A stretch of DNA of 8,550 bases from Actinobacteria bacterium ADurb.Bin346 (GCA_002068775.1 MWAX01000008.1:1-8550), one strand, 5' to 3'. Shown: positions 1 to 6,937, counted from the first letter of the stretch. Made by a program: numbers and translations. Notes: generated by a model not told the origin, from the letters alone.

Positions 1-579
1 GAAGCTGTCGGTTTTTTAAAGGCAAGCATTGCTTTTATAGCAGGCTTTGTATTCATCTTTATAATTGATTCTTTTGTTCCGCATGAGTACAGTGGGCAAA
101 AGGAAAAGATAGATGAACATACCAATAAAAAACTGATGCGAACTGGACTTTTTTTGGCCCTCGGCATAGCCATACACAATTTCCCGGAAGGTATGGCGAC
201 TTTTTACAGTTCTTTAGTCGATACGAAAATCGGTATTGCCATTGCTGTTGCAATTGCAATCCATAATATCCCGGAAGGACTTGCTGTTTCTGTTCCAATC
301 TATAAAGCAACAGGAAGCAGGGGAAAGGCTTTTTTGTGGTCTTTTCTGTCAGGAGTAGTTGAACCTGTTGGCGCCATAATAACAGCACTGGTGCTTTTAC
401 CTTATTTAAATGCTGCAATACTGGGTTATATACTTTCAGGCACTGCAGGACTTATGACTTTCATTGCAATAGACGAACTGCTGCCTGTGTCAAAATCATA
501 CGGATTCAGCCATCTTCCGATACTCAGCTTTATAATAGGCTTGTCTGTAATGATGCTCAGTCTTTTTTTGCTCAAATAA
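1..579 (+). CDS. zupT: ZIP-family divalent metal transporter, ZupT-like (5' end cut off by window)
   Basis: Inner-membrane uptake transporter for zinc and probably other divalent metals. The reading frame is open from base 1, so the ATG at 136 is internal; 192 residues are visible against roughly 250-270 for bacterial ZupT, so about the first quarter is missing. The visible part starts in a hydrophobic helix, followed by a short polar loop containing His and Glu. Then come the two signature metal-binding helices: HNFPEG (visible residues 59-64) and HNIPEGLAV (88-96), which in ZIP proteins supply the His and Glu of the transport site. The following SGVVEPVGA and the IDELLPVSK near the end also follow the ZupT pattern. 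The protein ends in a hydrophobic helix and a TAA stop. It converges on the sugar operon and is not obviously linked to it. Family assignment is secure; the exact metal is inferred. Confidence 0.93.
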   Translation, partial: EAVGFLKASIAFIAGFVFIFIIDSFVPHEYSGQKEKIDEHTNKKLMRTGLFLALGIAIHNFPEGMATFYSSLVDTKIGIAIAVAIAIHNIPEGLAVSVPIYKATGSRGKAFLWSFLSGVVEPVGAIITALVLLPYLNAAILGYILSGTAGLMTFIAIDELLPVSKSYGFSHLPILSFIIGLSVMMLSLFLLK

Positions 580-611
580 AACCGGGAATTTTTTTATTCA
601 GCTTATTATTC

Positions 612-632
612 TGCATATTTATTGCATATTTA
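612..632. repeat. Short tandem direct repeat (10 bp x2) in the convergent spacer
   Basis: TGCATATTTA occurs at 612-621 and again at 623-632, a period of 11 bp. It lies in the 90-bp gap between the convergent zupT-like and kinase genes. No GC-rich hairpin followed by a T-run was found on either strand of this gap, so the usual bidirectional terminator is not visible. Function unknown; it may simply be replication-slippage debris. Confidence 0.6.
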
Positions 633-669
633 CAGAAATTGTTATGCACGGCCGGATTGTTTTCCTGTA

Positions 670-2154
670 TCACTGACTGAACAGACCTGAGATGCTGTCA
701 TATATTTTTTTATAATTCTCAAATTTGTCAAGATATCTCTCCCGGATTTTTTTATCCGGTTCAAACCTGTCTCTCACCCTGACAAATTTTGAAATTGCTT
801 CTTCAAGTGTAAATTTCTTTGTGCCGATTCCTGCCAGCATCATTGTTGCAATACAGCCTGCTTCTGTTATATCCATCCTTAGTATTGGGCTGTCGATCAA
901 AGAAGCTTTAAGCTTCAGCTCGTAATCTGATTTGGAGCCACCGCCTGTCGCCCTCAATTCGGTTATTTTTATGCCGCTGTGTTTTACAAGTTCAAGGTTG
1001 AAGCATATTTCAAAAACAAGCCCTTCCACCAGGCCTTTGAATATATCAGCTTTTGATGTTCCAAGGTCAAGGCCAATTATCGAGCCTTTTGAAACAGGAT
1101 CAAAATAAGGGGTGCCTGTCGCTGAAAAATAAGGAAGAGTATACAACCTTGACGGCTCAAATGTAAGGTTTGAAGAAAGTTCCCTGATTGTCCTGCTCTG
1201 CCCGTCTGCAATATTATCCCTGAACCACTTTACAACACTGCCGGAAGACAGATTATATGCCAGTGTTACATATTTATCCTTTACTCCGTGCGCCTGGCAT
1301 CCAAAATTATATTTCAGCATATCTTCATTGGTGATGGCATCTTCCATGCATATTGTGACACATTCCACTGTGCCCATTCCATCTGCAGAAATCCCGCCGG
1401 TCACTGCCCCTGTACCAAGCGCAGCACAGGGCTGGTCATGGCATCCCGACACAAAATAAACACCTTTTTTAAACCCGAGCTCTGCAGCAACTTTATCTCT
1501 GATGGTACCGATCACTTCACCGGAATCGACCGGCTTTGAAAACAGTAAAGGGTCTATCCCAAATTCAACTAAAATGTCATTCCACCAGGTTTTCTTTCGT
1601 ACATCAAAAAAGAGTGTCCTTGATGCAAGAGAGTGATTAATCCTTGGCTCCTCCACTCCGAGTTTCTGCGCAAAAATCTCATCAGTAAACATTATCCTGC
1701 GGGTTCTTTTGAAGATATCCGGGCGGTTGTTCTTTATCCATATTATTTTATTTAATGGGCACATAAAACCGGGCGGATACCCCGTTATTTCAAAAAGCTC
1801 CATCGGCGTATAGCGGGAAAGGACCATTTCCAGTTCCTTTACGCTTCTTGCATCCGTTGAATAAATAGTATTAAAAATAATATTTCCGCTTTCGTCCACT
1901 GGAGTGAGCCCCTCACCAAATGTCGAAACTGAAAGCGCTGTTACAGGGTCCTTTTTGACTGCAGGATTGGAGTTAACATTCTTCAACACTTCAAACACTG
2001 TTTTCCACTGGGCAGCCGTGTCAAATTCAACCCAGCCTGGCTCAGGAAAAAGAAGATTATATTCCCTGTAATCTGAACCAATAATATTTCCATCGCTGTC
2101 AAAAGCAATAGCTTTGGTGCCTGTGGTGCCAATATCGATTCCCATCAAGCTCAT
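670..2154 (-). CDS. FGGY-family carbohydrate kinase
   Basis: Cytoplasmic ATP-dependent sugar kinase of the xylulokinase/gluconokinase family, 494 residues, a normal full length. The N-terminal ATPase motif is DIGTTGTKA (residues 7-15). The second domain opens around GCHDQPCAALGTG (238-250), where D240 is the expected catalytic base that activates the sugar hydroxyl, followed by a GMGTVE turn (259-264). ATGGGSKSD (402-410) is the adenine-binding motif, and EAGCIATMMLAG (431-442) matches the conserved C-terminal helix. The ATG start has GGAGG nine bases upstream (2164-2168); a second ATG three codons in is less well placed. It is the last gene of the minus-strand cluster, 34 bp after the xylose-isomerase-like gene. 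An isomerase followed by an FGGY kinase is the classic ketose-forming and phosphorylating pair, so its substrate is probably the ketose made upstream. The particular sugar (xylulose, ribulose, rhamnulose or other) cannot be read from the sequence. Confidence 0.93.
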   Translation of the reverse strand: MSLMGIDIGTTGTKAIAFDSDGNIIGSDYREYNLLFPEPGWVEFDTAAQWKTVFEVLKNVNSNPAVKKDPVTALSVSTFGEGLTPVDESGNIIFNTIYSTDARSVKELEMVLSRYTPMELFEITGYPPGFMCPLNKIIWIKNNRPDIFKRTRRIMFTDEIFAQKLGVEEPRINHSLASRTLFFDVRKKTWWNDILVEFGIDPLLFSKPVDSGEVIGTIRDKVAAELGFKKGVYFVSGCHDQPCAALGTGAVTGGISADGMGTVECVTICMEDAITNEDMLKYNFGCQAHGVKDKYVTLAYNLSSGSVVKWFRDNIADGQSRTIRELSSNLTFEPSRLYTLPYFSATGTPYFDPVSKGSIIGLDLGTSKADIFKGLVEGLVFEICFNLELVKHSGIKITELRATGGGSKSDYELKLKASLIDSPILRMDITEAGCIATMMLAGIGTKKFTLEEAISKFVRVRDRFEPDKKIRERYLDKFENYKKIYDSISGLFSQ

Positions 2155-2188
2155 ATTATTTTTCCTCCAATCCTGCTTTTTTATAGAA

Positions 2189-3304
2189 TTATTTTTTCAG
2201 ACTCTGTAAAAGAATCATTTCAATGCTGCCCCTGTTGTTTTCAGGATCAAAATAAGCATCCAGTATCTTTTCGTGAGGTAATGCTTCTATCCTTTCGTTC
2301 ATTATATTAAGGGCCATTGCATTAATCTCTATTGCCTTTGTTGACGGCATCCTCTCCGGGTTTATATCTATGCCATAATATTCTTTATAGCCTGCCATTT
2401 TCAGTACATAAAGCATTGCTTCTGCCTGTTGCCACTCTACAACACCGACATTTAAGTCCTGGTCATAGTTGCCCAGCGGCTGGCTGTTCCAGTGCGTGTT
2501 GAACAATCTTCCCTCTCTCAGGCAGCGGGCAATCGCATAAGGTGTATCCTCAAAGCCCATCCTTATATGCCCTATTTCCGGCTGCATGCCCATTAAAGAG
2601 ATGCCCTTTGCAAGAATATCCCTGTTTATTCTGTTTTTTAATCTTGCTTCAATATCCTTGCATGCTATAAGTCCGTCAGCAGTAGTCCTGTATATGTTGT
2701 TCGGAGCAGGCTCATACGGCTTGGGTTCAATTGCACAGATCATTCCAGGTACTTCATCCATTGCTTCTGCTACTGCGCCTTCGAAATTATCCCACATGTC
2801 TGAAAATACTGTGCCAAGCGAATAAGTATACCCGTCAATTCCAGGCCAGATGCCTGCATGGTGGAGATTCTTTTCCCTGGCAAATTTAAGGCATCCAACA
2901 AGTGTTTTTGCTGCCATGTCCCTGTATTTCCTGACGGGATTTGAAAGTGAGCCGAATTCAAATTCTTTCGGATAAAAAATTGCAGGGTAGCAGCTCTGCA
3001 GGACTATTCCCGTCTCCTTTTCAAGCTGCTGATACAGGTGCCAGTTTTCTTCGTTTACCTCATTTGGATAATGTGCCTCTATAGCCTTTATTCCATATTT
3101 TGACATCTCTGCAGCCATTTCAATTTTTTCAGCAATGGTCTTTGGAGGCACATAAGCTTCATGGAACCTTCCTCCTCCGGGAGTAAAGTACCATATGCCG
3201 ACAGACAGTTTCAGGTCAAGCTTAAAACTCTTCATATGCTTGAGCAGCTGGTCCCTGTCCATCTTTTTTTTCTGATAACTGGTATCAGTGACTTTATAAT
3301 CCAT
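2189..3304 (-). CDS. Xylose-isomerase-like TIM-barrel sugar isomerase with a rhamnose-isomerase-type His ligand
   Basis: Probable divalent-metal aldose-ketose isomerase, 371 residues, close to class I xylose isomerases (about 385-390). With M1 at 3304, matches to xylose isomerase include: H78 (catalytic-base His), W153 in GIWPG, E193 and K195 in AIEPKP, E243 and H246 in PEIGH, D281 and D283 in YDQDL, and D313 in GIDINPE. Two active-site positions differ. The Asp that hydrogen-bonds the catalytic His is N81 (HYPN instead of HDDD). The metal-ligand Asp after the LF strand is H271, in HWNS. A His in an H-[FW]-N motif is the L-rhamnose isomerase arrangement, so the substrate may not be xylose. 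A start at 3310 is also open, but the ribosome-binding site favours 3304. It precedes the FGGY kinase by 34 bp, suggesting consecutive steps. Fold assignment is firm by motifs; substrate is unknown, so no gene symbol is given. Confidence 0.82.
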   Translation of the reverse strand: MDYKVTDTSYQKKKMDRDQLLKHMKSFKLDLKLSVGIWYFTPGGGRFHEAYVPPKTIAEKIEMAAEMSKYGIKAIEAHYPNEVNEENWHLYQQLEKETGIVLQSCYPAIFYPKEFEFGSLSNPVRKYRDMAAKTLVGCLKFAREKNLHHAGIWPGIDGYTYSLGTVFSDMWDNFEGAVAEAMDEVPGMICAIEPKPYEPAPNNIYRTTADGLIACKDIEARLKNRINRDILAKGISLMGMQPEIGHIRMGFEDTPYAIARCLREGRLFNTHWNSQPLGNYDQDLNVGVVEWQQAEAMLYVLKMAGYKEYYGIDINPERMPSTKAIEINAMALNIMNERIEALPHEKILDAYFDPENNRGSIEMILLQSLKK

Positions 3305-3310
3305 TTCCAT

Positions 3311-3318
3311 CTCCCCTT
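3311..3318 (-). promoter_or_regulatory. Ribosome-binding site that decides the start of the xylose-isomerase-like gene
   Basis: The minus strand reads AAGGGGAG. The GGAG abuts an in-frame ATG at 3310 with no spacing, but lies six bases before a second ATG at 3304. Normal spacing therefore selects 3304, giving a protein two residues shorter. Confidence 0.65.
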
Positions 3319-3448
3319 CTATATGTATATATATTGTTTAATGCAGAATTGCTTTGCTAAAAAATCATGTCTTTTCATTGCGCCGAAGTCCGGTTCTTCT
3401 AATTTTTTGATTTAGACAATGACTTCTGCGCTCATATCCTGCACTTTT

Positions 3449-4537
3449 CTATTTTGAAACTTCTATCTGGATTTTTATCTGCTTGCCGGGACTGGTTTTT
3501 AACAGCCTTATTGCTTCCTCTGTTTTCTCAAGCGGATAAGTGCTGGTGACAAGGGAATCTACCTTTACTATTCCCTCTTCAAGCGAGCGTATTGCTGCAG
3601 GCCATGCAAGCGGCGCAAGCCATGCTGAACGAATTTCTTTATCCATTGTGTGGAAAGAGAGTGCCGGAATCTTAAAGACATCATCTTCATTTGGCAGGCC
3701 AAAATGCACGATTGTGCCGCAATTACCCACTACATCAACTGCCTGTTCAAATGCTGCATTTGCGCTGGTTGGCACAATTGAACGGTCAGCGAGTCTGCCT
3801 TTAGTAAGCTCGCTTATAGTCTTTTTAAGATCAGCAGTATAATATTTACTATTTTTATCAGCTATGTTGAAAACATAATCTGCACCGATTTCTTTGCCCC
3901 GCTCAAGCCTCCAGTCATCATTTACTGCACCTATCAATGCGATTTTTGCTGCGCCCATCGCTCTGATCATCTGTATCATCATCATTCCCATTGCCCCCGG
4001 GCCAAACACTGCCACAAAATCTCCAATCCTTATGCCGAGTTTGCGTATTCCATTATATGCACATGCCAGCGGTTCAGTGAATGCGCCTGCAGAGTAGCTC
4101 AGATCATCAGCCATTTTAAACAGGCCTGTATACCTTGATGAGCAATACTGGGCAAACCCCCCATTTGACGTTACACCAGGTACAAACAGGTTTGCGCAAA
4201 GATGTGTCTGGCCGTCTGCGCACGCATAGCAGGCATTACAGTTCTGCACCGGATTCACTATTACCCTGTCTCCCGGTTTAAAAAGTCCCAGCATTTCCGG
4301 TACGCTGCCAACTTCTACAACATCGCCGGTAAATTCATGCCCCAGCACAAGAGGTCCTTTACCAGTTGCAGTCCCGACCGGTGAAAGTCCATAGTAATAT
4401 GAAATATCAGAGCCGCATATTCCGACGCTTTTCACTTTTACCAGCACATCTACCGGGCTTATTTCCGGTATTGGTATATCCTCTAGTTTCATTTTTTCGG
4501 CCTCATAAAAGACCTGGGCTTTCATTGTACCTTTCAA
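3449..4537 (-). CDS. Zinc-dependent medium-chain alcohol/polyol dehydrogenase
   Basis: Cytoplasmic NAD(P)-dependent oxidoreductase of the sorbitol/threonine dehydrogenase branch of the medium-chain family, 362 residues, usual length. Catalytic zinc residues: C41 in GICGSD, H67-E68 in GHEF, and E155 in TEPLAC. The structural zinc lobe is complete, with C100, C103, C106 and C114 in C-x2-C-x2-C-x7-C spacing. The Rossmann motif is GPGAMG (179-184). At the end of the second Rossmann strand, where NAD-specific members usually carry Asp, there is G203 (ALIGAVND), so coenzyme choice is open. The start is TTG: GAGGAGG lies five bases before it, while the ATG four codons later (4525) is 17 bases from that site. 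It sits 68 bp after the second TIM-barrel gene and 144 bp before the xylose-isomerase-like gene. It probably oxidises a sugar or polyol hydroxyl, or reduces a keto-sugar. Thermotoga IolM is one functional comparison, not a demonstrated orthologue. Confidence 0.92.
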   Translation of the reverse strand: MKGTMKAQVFYEAEKMKLEDIPIPEISPVDVLVKVKSVGICGSDISYYYGLSPVGTATGKGPLVLGHEFTGDVVEVGSVPEMLGLFKPGDRVIVNPVQNCNACYACADGQTHLCANLFVPGVTSNGGFAQYCSSRYTGLFKMADDLSYSAGAFTEPLACAYNGIRKLGIRIGDFVAVFGPGAMGMMMIQMIRAMGAAKIALIGAVNDDWRLERGKEIGADYVFNIADKNSKYYTADLKKTISELTKGRLADRSIVPTSANAAFEQAVDVVGNCGTIVHFGLPNEDDVFKIPALSFHTMDKEIRSAWLAPLAWPAAIRSLEEGIVKVDSLVTSTYPLEKTEEAIRLLKTSPGKQIKIQIEVSK

Positions 4538-4542
4538 TTTAG

Positions 4543-4549
4543 CCTCCTC
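4543..4549 (-). promoter_or_regulatory. Strong ribosome-binding site pointing to a TTG start
   Basis: GAGGAGG on the minus strand is five bases upstream of TTG at 4537 and 17 bases upstream of the first ATG (4525). The spacing selects the TTG. An AAAGG just before the ATG is a weaker alternative site. Confidence 0.65.
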
Positions 4550-4552
4550 TTT

Positions 4553-4597
4553 TTTTTATTATTAATGATGTGTTATTAAAACTGTTTTTATTATTAA
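4553..4597. repeat. 13-bp direct repeat pair in the spacer before the dehydrogenase
   Basis: TTTTTATTATTAA occurs exactly at 4553-4565 and 4585-4597, 32 bp apart. Together the copies cover much of the 68-bp AT-rich gap between the TIM-barrel gene and the dehydrogenase gene. The second copy begins to the left of the TAG stop of the TIM-barrel gene on the + strand map. The low complexity of the motif lowers its significance. Confidence 0.5.
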
Positions 4598-4605
4598 GAC
4601 TTGTA

Positions 4606-5493
4606 CTATTTGCCGTATTTCTTTATCAGCTCATCCAGGAATGTCTTGCATCCCTCCGTTGCCTCAAGCGCTTTGGGCCAGAAACAGAGATCGATTGGCC
4701 ACCATTCATCAGTGTAACCGGCATCAAGGATTGCAGGGATTATCTCGTCAAAATCCAGCACGCCTGTGCCCAGGGGCGCATGGGTGCTGGTGTCGCCATC
4801 ATGCAATGTGCCGTCTGAATCTATAAGGTGGATATGGCCGATTTTACCAGTGAGCATATGCGCAAACTGTACGACACCCTTAGGCAGAACTTCTTTGGGG
4901 CCCATCTGCCTTGACGCAAGCACACCGCACATATATGCATGACATGAATCAAACAAAATGGAAAAATTAGGATGGTCGACAAGATAAGCCATTCTCACCA
5001 CTTCACTTGGCTTGTTGAATAAGAATCCAGGTTCAAATTCCCATATAAGTTTTATGCCTTTTGATGCACATTCTTCTGCAGATTTATTCCACACGCCGGC
5101 CACTTTTTTAAAGCAGGTCTCATAATCCATTCCCCCCGGAATCCCGGTAGGGGCATCGACTGCATCCACCCTGAGCTTTGGGATATTCATATCAGTGCAA
5201 ATCTCAAGATTTGCTTTCACTGCATCCAGGTAGTCTGATTCTTTGGAAGTTGAAGGTGATGGAAATGGCGCCGCAAGACCGGAAATGCCAAGCCCATAGC
5301 TGTCAAGCAATTTCTTTATTTCCAGCCTTTTTTCTTTCGTATTGGGTTCAAGGTGAGGAGGGAAAGCTGCCATTTCTATACCATCAAACCCGAGCTCCGC
5401 AAGTTTTTTTACCACTTCTTCAAGAGGAATCGGCGCTTCGGAGTAACCGCCCCATATATATGCCCAGCCGCCAATTGATGATTTTTTAGCCAT
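4606..5493 (-). CDS. Sugar phosphate isomerase/epimerase-family TIM barrel (xylose-isomerase-like fold)
   Basis: Probable divalent-metal enzyme acting on a sugar, keto-sugar or inosose, 295 residues, typical for the family. The fold reads through LAELGFDGIEM (31-41) at the second strand. The expected metal ligands are E154 in WEFEPG, D182 in FDSCHAY, H222 in GHIHLIDSDG and D268 in IDLCFW. The set E/D/H plus a terminal Asp, rather than Glu as in tagatose 3-epimerase, resembles rhamnose-isomerase and some lyase or dehydratase members. Members include epimerases, inosose dehydratase (IolE) and 3-keto-sugar eliminases or hydratases, so the reaction cannot be fixed. The start is ATG with AAGGAG five bases upstream. 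It lies between the cupin gene (217-bp spacer with repeats and a hairpin) and the Zn dehydrogenase. It is distinct from the 7148-7999 paralogue: the N-terminus and the loop motifs differ. Confidence 0.86.
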   Translation of the reverse strand: MAKKSSIGGWAYIWGGYSEAPIPLEEVVKKLAELGFDGIEMAAFPPHLEPNTKEKRLEIKKLLDSYGLGISGLAAPFPSPSTSKESDYLDAVKANLEICTDMNIPKLRVDAVDAPTGIPGGMDYETCFKKVAGVWNKSAEECASKGIKLIWEFEPGFLFNKPSEVVRMAYLVDHPNFSILFDSCHAYMCGVLASRQMGPKEVLPKGVVQFAHMLTGKIGHIHLIDSDGTLHDGDTSTHAPLGTGVLDFDEIIPAILDAGYTDEWWPIDLCFWPKALEATEGCKTFLDELIKKYGK

Positions 5494-5525
5494 TTTTTCT
5501 CCTTCTAATTGATTTTTTTATAAAA

Positions 5526-5564
5526 CAGGCATAAAAGATATATGCTATATCCATGATCTTCCTG
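5526..5564 (-). promoter_or_regulatory. Possible leader hairpin / operator upstream of the second TIM-barrel gene
   Basis: On the minus strand CAGGAAGAT can pair with ATCTT plus CCTG, leaving a five-base bulge (TTATG); a TTTTAT run follows. Nested inside is a perfect inverted repeat, GATATA-TGC-TATATC, at 5537-5551, lying 44-58 bp before the start codon. It could be a protein-binding operator, an RNA processing or attenuation hairpin, or chance in AT-rich DNA. Confidence 0.3.
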
Positions 5565-5566
5565 CT

Positions 5567-5669
5567 ACCTGCCGTTTGCGTTGAATTTGACAAAAACCTG
5601 CCACTTTTATTTAACTTGCCAGAAGACCTGCCTTACGCTTATCTTTATTTTTTTTACAAGGTACCTGTC
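5567..5669. repeat. Degenerate direct-repeat array based on ACCTGYC
   Basis: ACCTGCC at 5567-5573, 5596-5602 and 5626-5632, and ACCTGTC at 5663-5669, are spaced 29, 30 and 37 bp apart. A related ACTTGCC is at 5614-5620. Flanking bases partly agree: three units continue with a TTT-containing stretch and then (T)TTGAA/TTTAA followed by TTGNC or TTGCT. The units have diverged too far for a CRISPR array, and no cas gene is present. All lie in the 217-bp spacer between the cupin and TIM-barrel genes. They may be protein-binding sites or a decayed intergenic repeat. Confidence 0.45.
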
Positions 5670-5722
5670 ATTTATATTTAATTTGCTTCCGCTGATAAGA
5701 TGTCATTATGTCATTTATATTT
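5666..5722. repeat. 14-bp direct repeat, second copy over the cupin stop codon
   Basis: TGTCATTTATATTT is found at 5666-5679 and 5709-5722, with a shorter TGTCATT at 5701-5707. The second full copy contains the stop and last codons of the cupin gene (stop at 5711-5713 on the minus strand). The copies look like a local duplication of the gene's 3' end into the spacer. Confidence 0.55.
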
Positions 5723-6904
5723 TTTTATCATGGGAACATCTGAATTAATGTCAGGGCCAAAGAATTTAATTATCAGGAGTTCGTCTTTTCCTTCATTTTT
5801 TACGGTAATTGGTTTTACTGCCCTGTCATATGATACTAAAAGCTCATCGCAATCAAAGTTCCCCGCTTCTATCTTATGGCCATCAAAACTGCCCTTTCCT
5901 CTCCAGACAAGAATATTAAACACGCCTTTTTCTTTAAATGTAAAGCTTGCGCCAGGTTTTACTTTTACTCTTTTACCTGAAAACTTTGTTGTATTATAGT
6001 ATACCCAGTGCTCAACTCCGCCGTCCTGCTTTGATTCTTCAACAGGTATGTTTGGCAAGTGGTGGTTCTCATAAAAGTAAGGATCGCCAGATTCCTCCCA
6101 GTTTATCTGCTCTATGATTGCTCGCTCACCCTTTGTCTTTCTATAGTCATCGCATACATCTTTAAAGAGAAGCTCTTTTGATATCATTTTACCTTCATTT
6201 TTGGCCTGAAGCATTGCAAATACGTCTGAATCTTCCTGAAGTTCAAAAGTGAGAGCAGTTCCCGGTGCATGAAGCACGCCGGAAGGCAGGAAAAATCCTT
6301 CGCCGGGCACATTCAGGTATGCTCTCGAGTGCTGAAGTATTAAATCGTCCTTCCATTCTATAAGATGTGGAAGCAATATATCATATTTTTTTTGTTCTGT
6401 GATATAAGGATGGACGCCAAAGAAAGTCTCAGGGTGAGCTCCTGTATCGACATCTTCAGGGAAGTAGTATGCTTCATCCTTGGAATTCTTTCCTACGAGG
6501 CATGCATCTTTCTGCATCTGGTGTATGTGATATTGTATTCTTGATGCAAAGTCATATATTTTGGCAAGCCTGCCAAGGCCGGAATGTGTTTTTGCATATT
6601 CGGCTCCCATTATAAGGTCACCGGCAGAATCAACTGCATCTTTCAGCAGTACACCCTGACTGGATTCAAGCCGCAGATATGAAAGCCCTTCATCCGGCGG
6701 GCTTAACCGATTATCCGCTTTTGTAACTGATGCAAGCCATCGCTCTGAAATAAAGCCGCGCTCACCAACATTGTAATCTTTTTCTGGCAGGCCCAGCCTT
6801 TTTCCAGGGGGAAGAAAATCACGCGCTACCCATGCCGGCTTCAATTTAAGGATGCCATTATTGTTTTCCAGTTCCTTTTCGACAATTTTTCTGATTTCAG
6901 CCAT
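5711..6904 (-). CDS. Phosphomannose-isomerase-like double-cupin protein (class I ManA family)
   Basis: Probable cytoplasmic zinc-dependent sugar or sugar-phosphate isomerase, 397 residues. Motifs follow class I mannose-6-phosphate isomerase in order: RIQYHIHQ (122-129; H126 and H128 match the Gln-x-His strand), KDEAYYF (142-148; E144 as metal ligand), PSGVLHAPG (207-215; H212 as metal ligand), then ELQEDSDV (221-228), related to the EIQQNSDTTYR strand. Residues 297-385 form a second cupin barrel (VYYNTT...VKPGASFTF...GKGSFDG). It is longer than short bacterial ManA (about 315 residues) because of roughly 30 extra residues before the metal motif and insertions after it. The TYR part of the last motif is absent, so mannose 6-phosphate may not be its substrate. 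A TTG at 6916 gives four more residues, but GGAGG overlaps that codon and sits five bases before ATG 6904, which is chosen here. Its neighbours are sugar epimerases on both sides. Confidence 0.84.
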   Translation of the reverse strand: MAEIRKIVEKELENNNGILKLKPAWVARDFLPPGKRLGLPEKDYNVGERGFISERWLASVTKADNRLSPPDEGLSYLRLESSQGVLLKDAVDSAGDLIMGAEYAKTHSGLGRLAKIYDFASRIQYHIHQMQKDACLVGKNSKDEAYYFPEDVDTGAHPETFFGVHPYITEQKKYDILLPHLIEWKDDLILQHSRAYLNVPGEGFFLPSGVLHAPGTALTFELQEDSDVFAMLQAKNEGKMISKELLFKDVCDDYRKTKGERAIIEQINWEESGDPYFYENHHLPNIPVEESKQDGGVEHWVYYNTTKFSGKRVKVKPGASFTFKEKGVFNILVWRGKGSFDGHKIEAGNFDCDELLVSYDRAVKPITVKNEGKDELLIIKFFGPDINSDVPMIKKYK

Positions 6905-6909
6905 TTTAA

Positions 6910-6914
6910 CCTCC
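6910..6914 (-). promoter_or_regulatory. Ribosome-binding site that decides the cupin gene start
   Basis: GGAGG on the minus strand is followed by TTAAA and ATG at 6904, five-base spacing. The upstream in-frame TTG at 6916 overlaps this site, so it is not a start. Confidence 0.8.
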
Positions 6915-6937
6915 AAAAACCAAGTTTGAAATTAAAC

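Noticed and set aside
59..418. 119-codon minus-strand open frame opposite the zupT-like gene
   Set aside because: Antisense shadow of a gene with clear ZIP motifs; the product is low-complexity Gln/Leu-rich and has no ribosome-binding site or family motif.
580..669. Bidirectional terminator between the convergent genes
   Set aside because: T-runs exist but no stem longer than about four base pairs precedes them on either strand.
2189..3304. Naming this gene xylA
   Set aside because: Metal-ligand and catalytic-partner positions differ from authentic xylose isomerase (H271 and N81), so the substrate cannot be assumed.
3305..3448. Hidden small gene, promoter or terminator in the 144-bp spacer before the xylose-isomerase-like gene
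   Set aside because: Only an AT-rich TATATGTATATATA stretch and three- to four-base stems are seen; no convincing -35/-10 pair, hairpin with T-run or open frame with a ribosome-binding site.
3540..3842. 100-codon plus-strand open frame opposite the Zn dehydrogenase
   Set aside because: Antisense to a well-supported gene; Ser-rich translation without domains.
5567..5722. CRISPR array
   Set aside because: The repeated core is only seven bases, steps vary from 29 to 37 bp, units are degenerate, and no cas genes are nearby.
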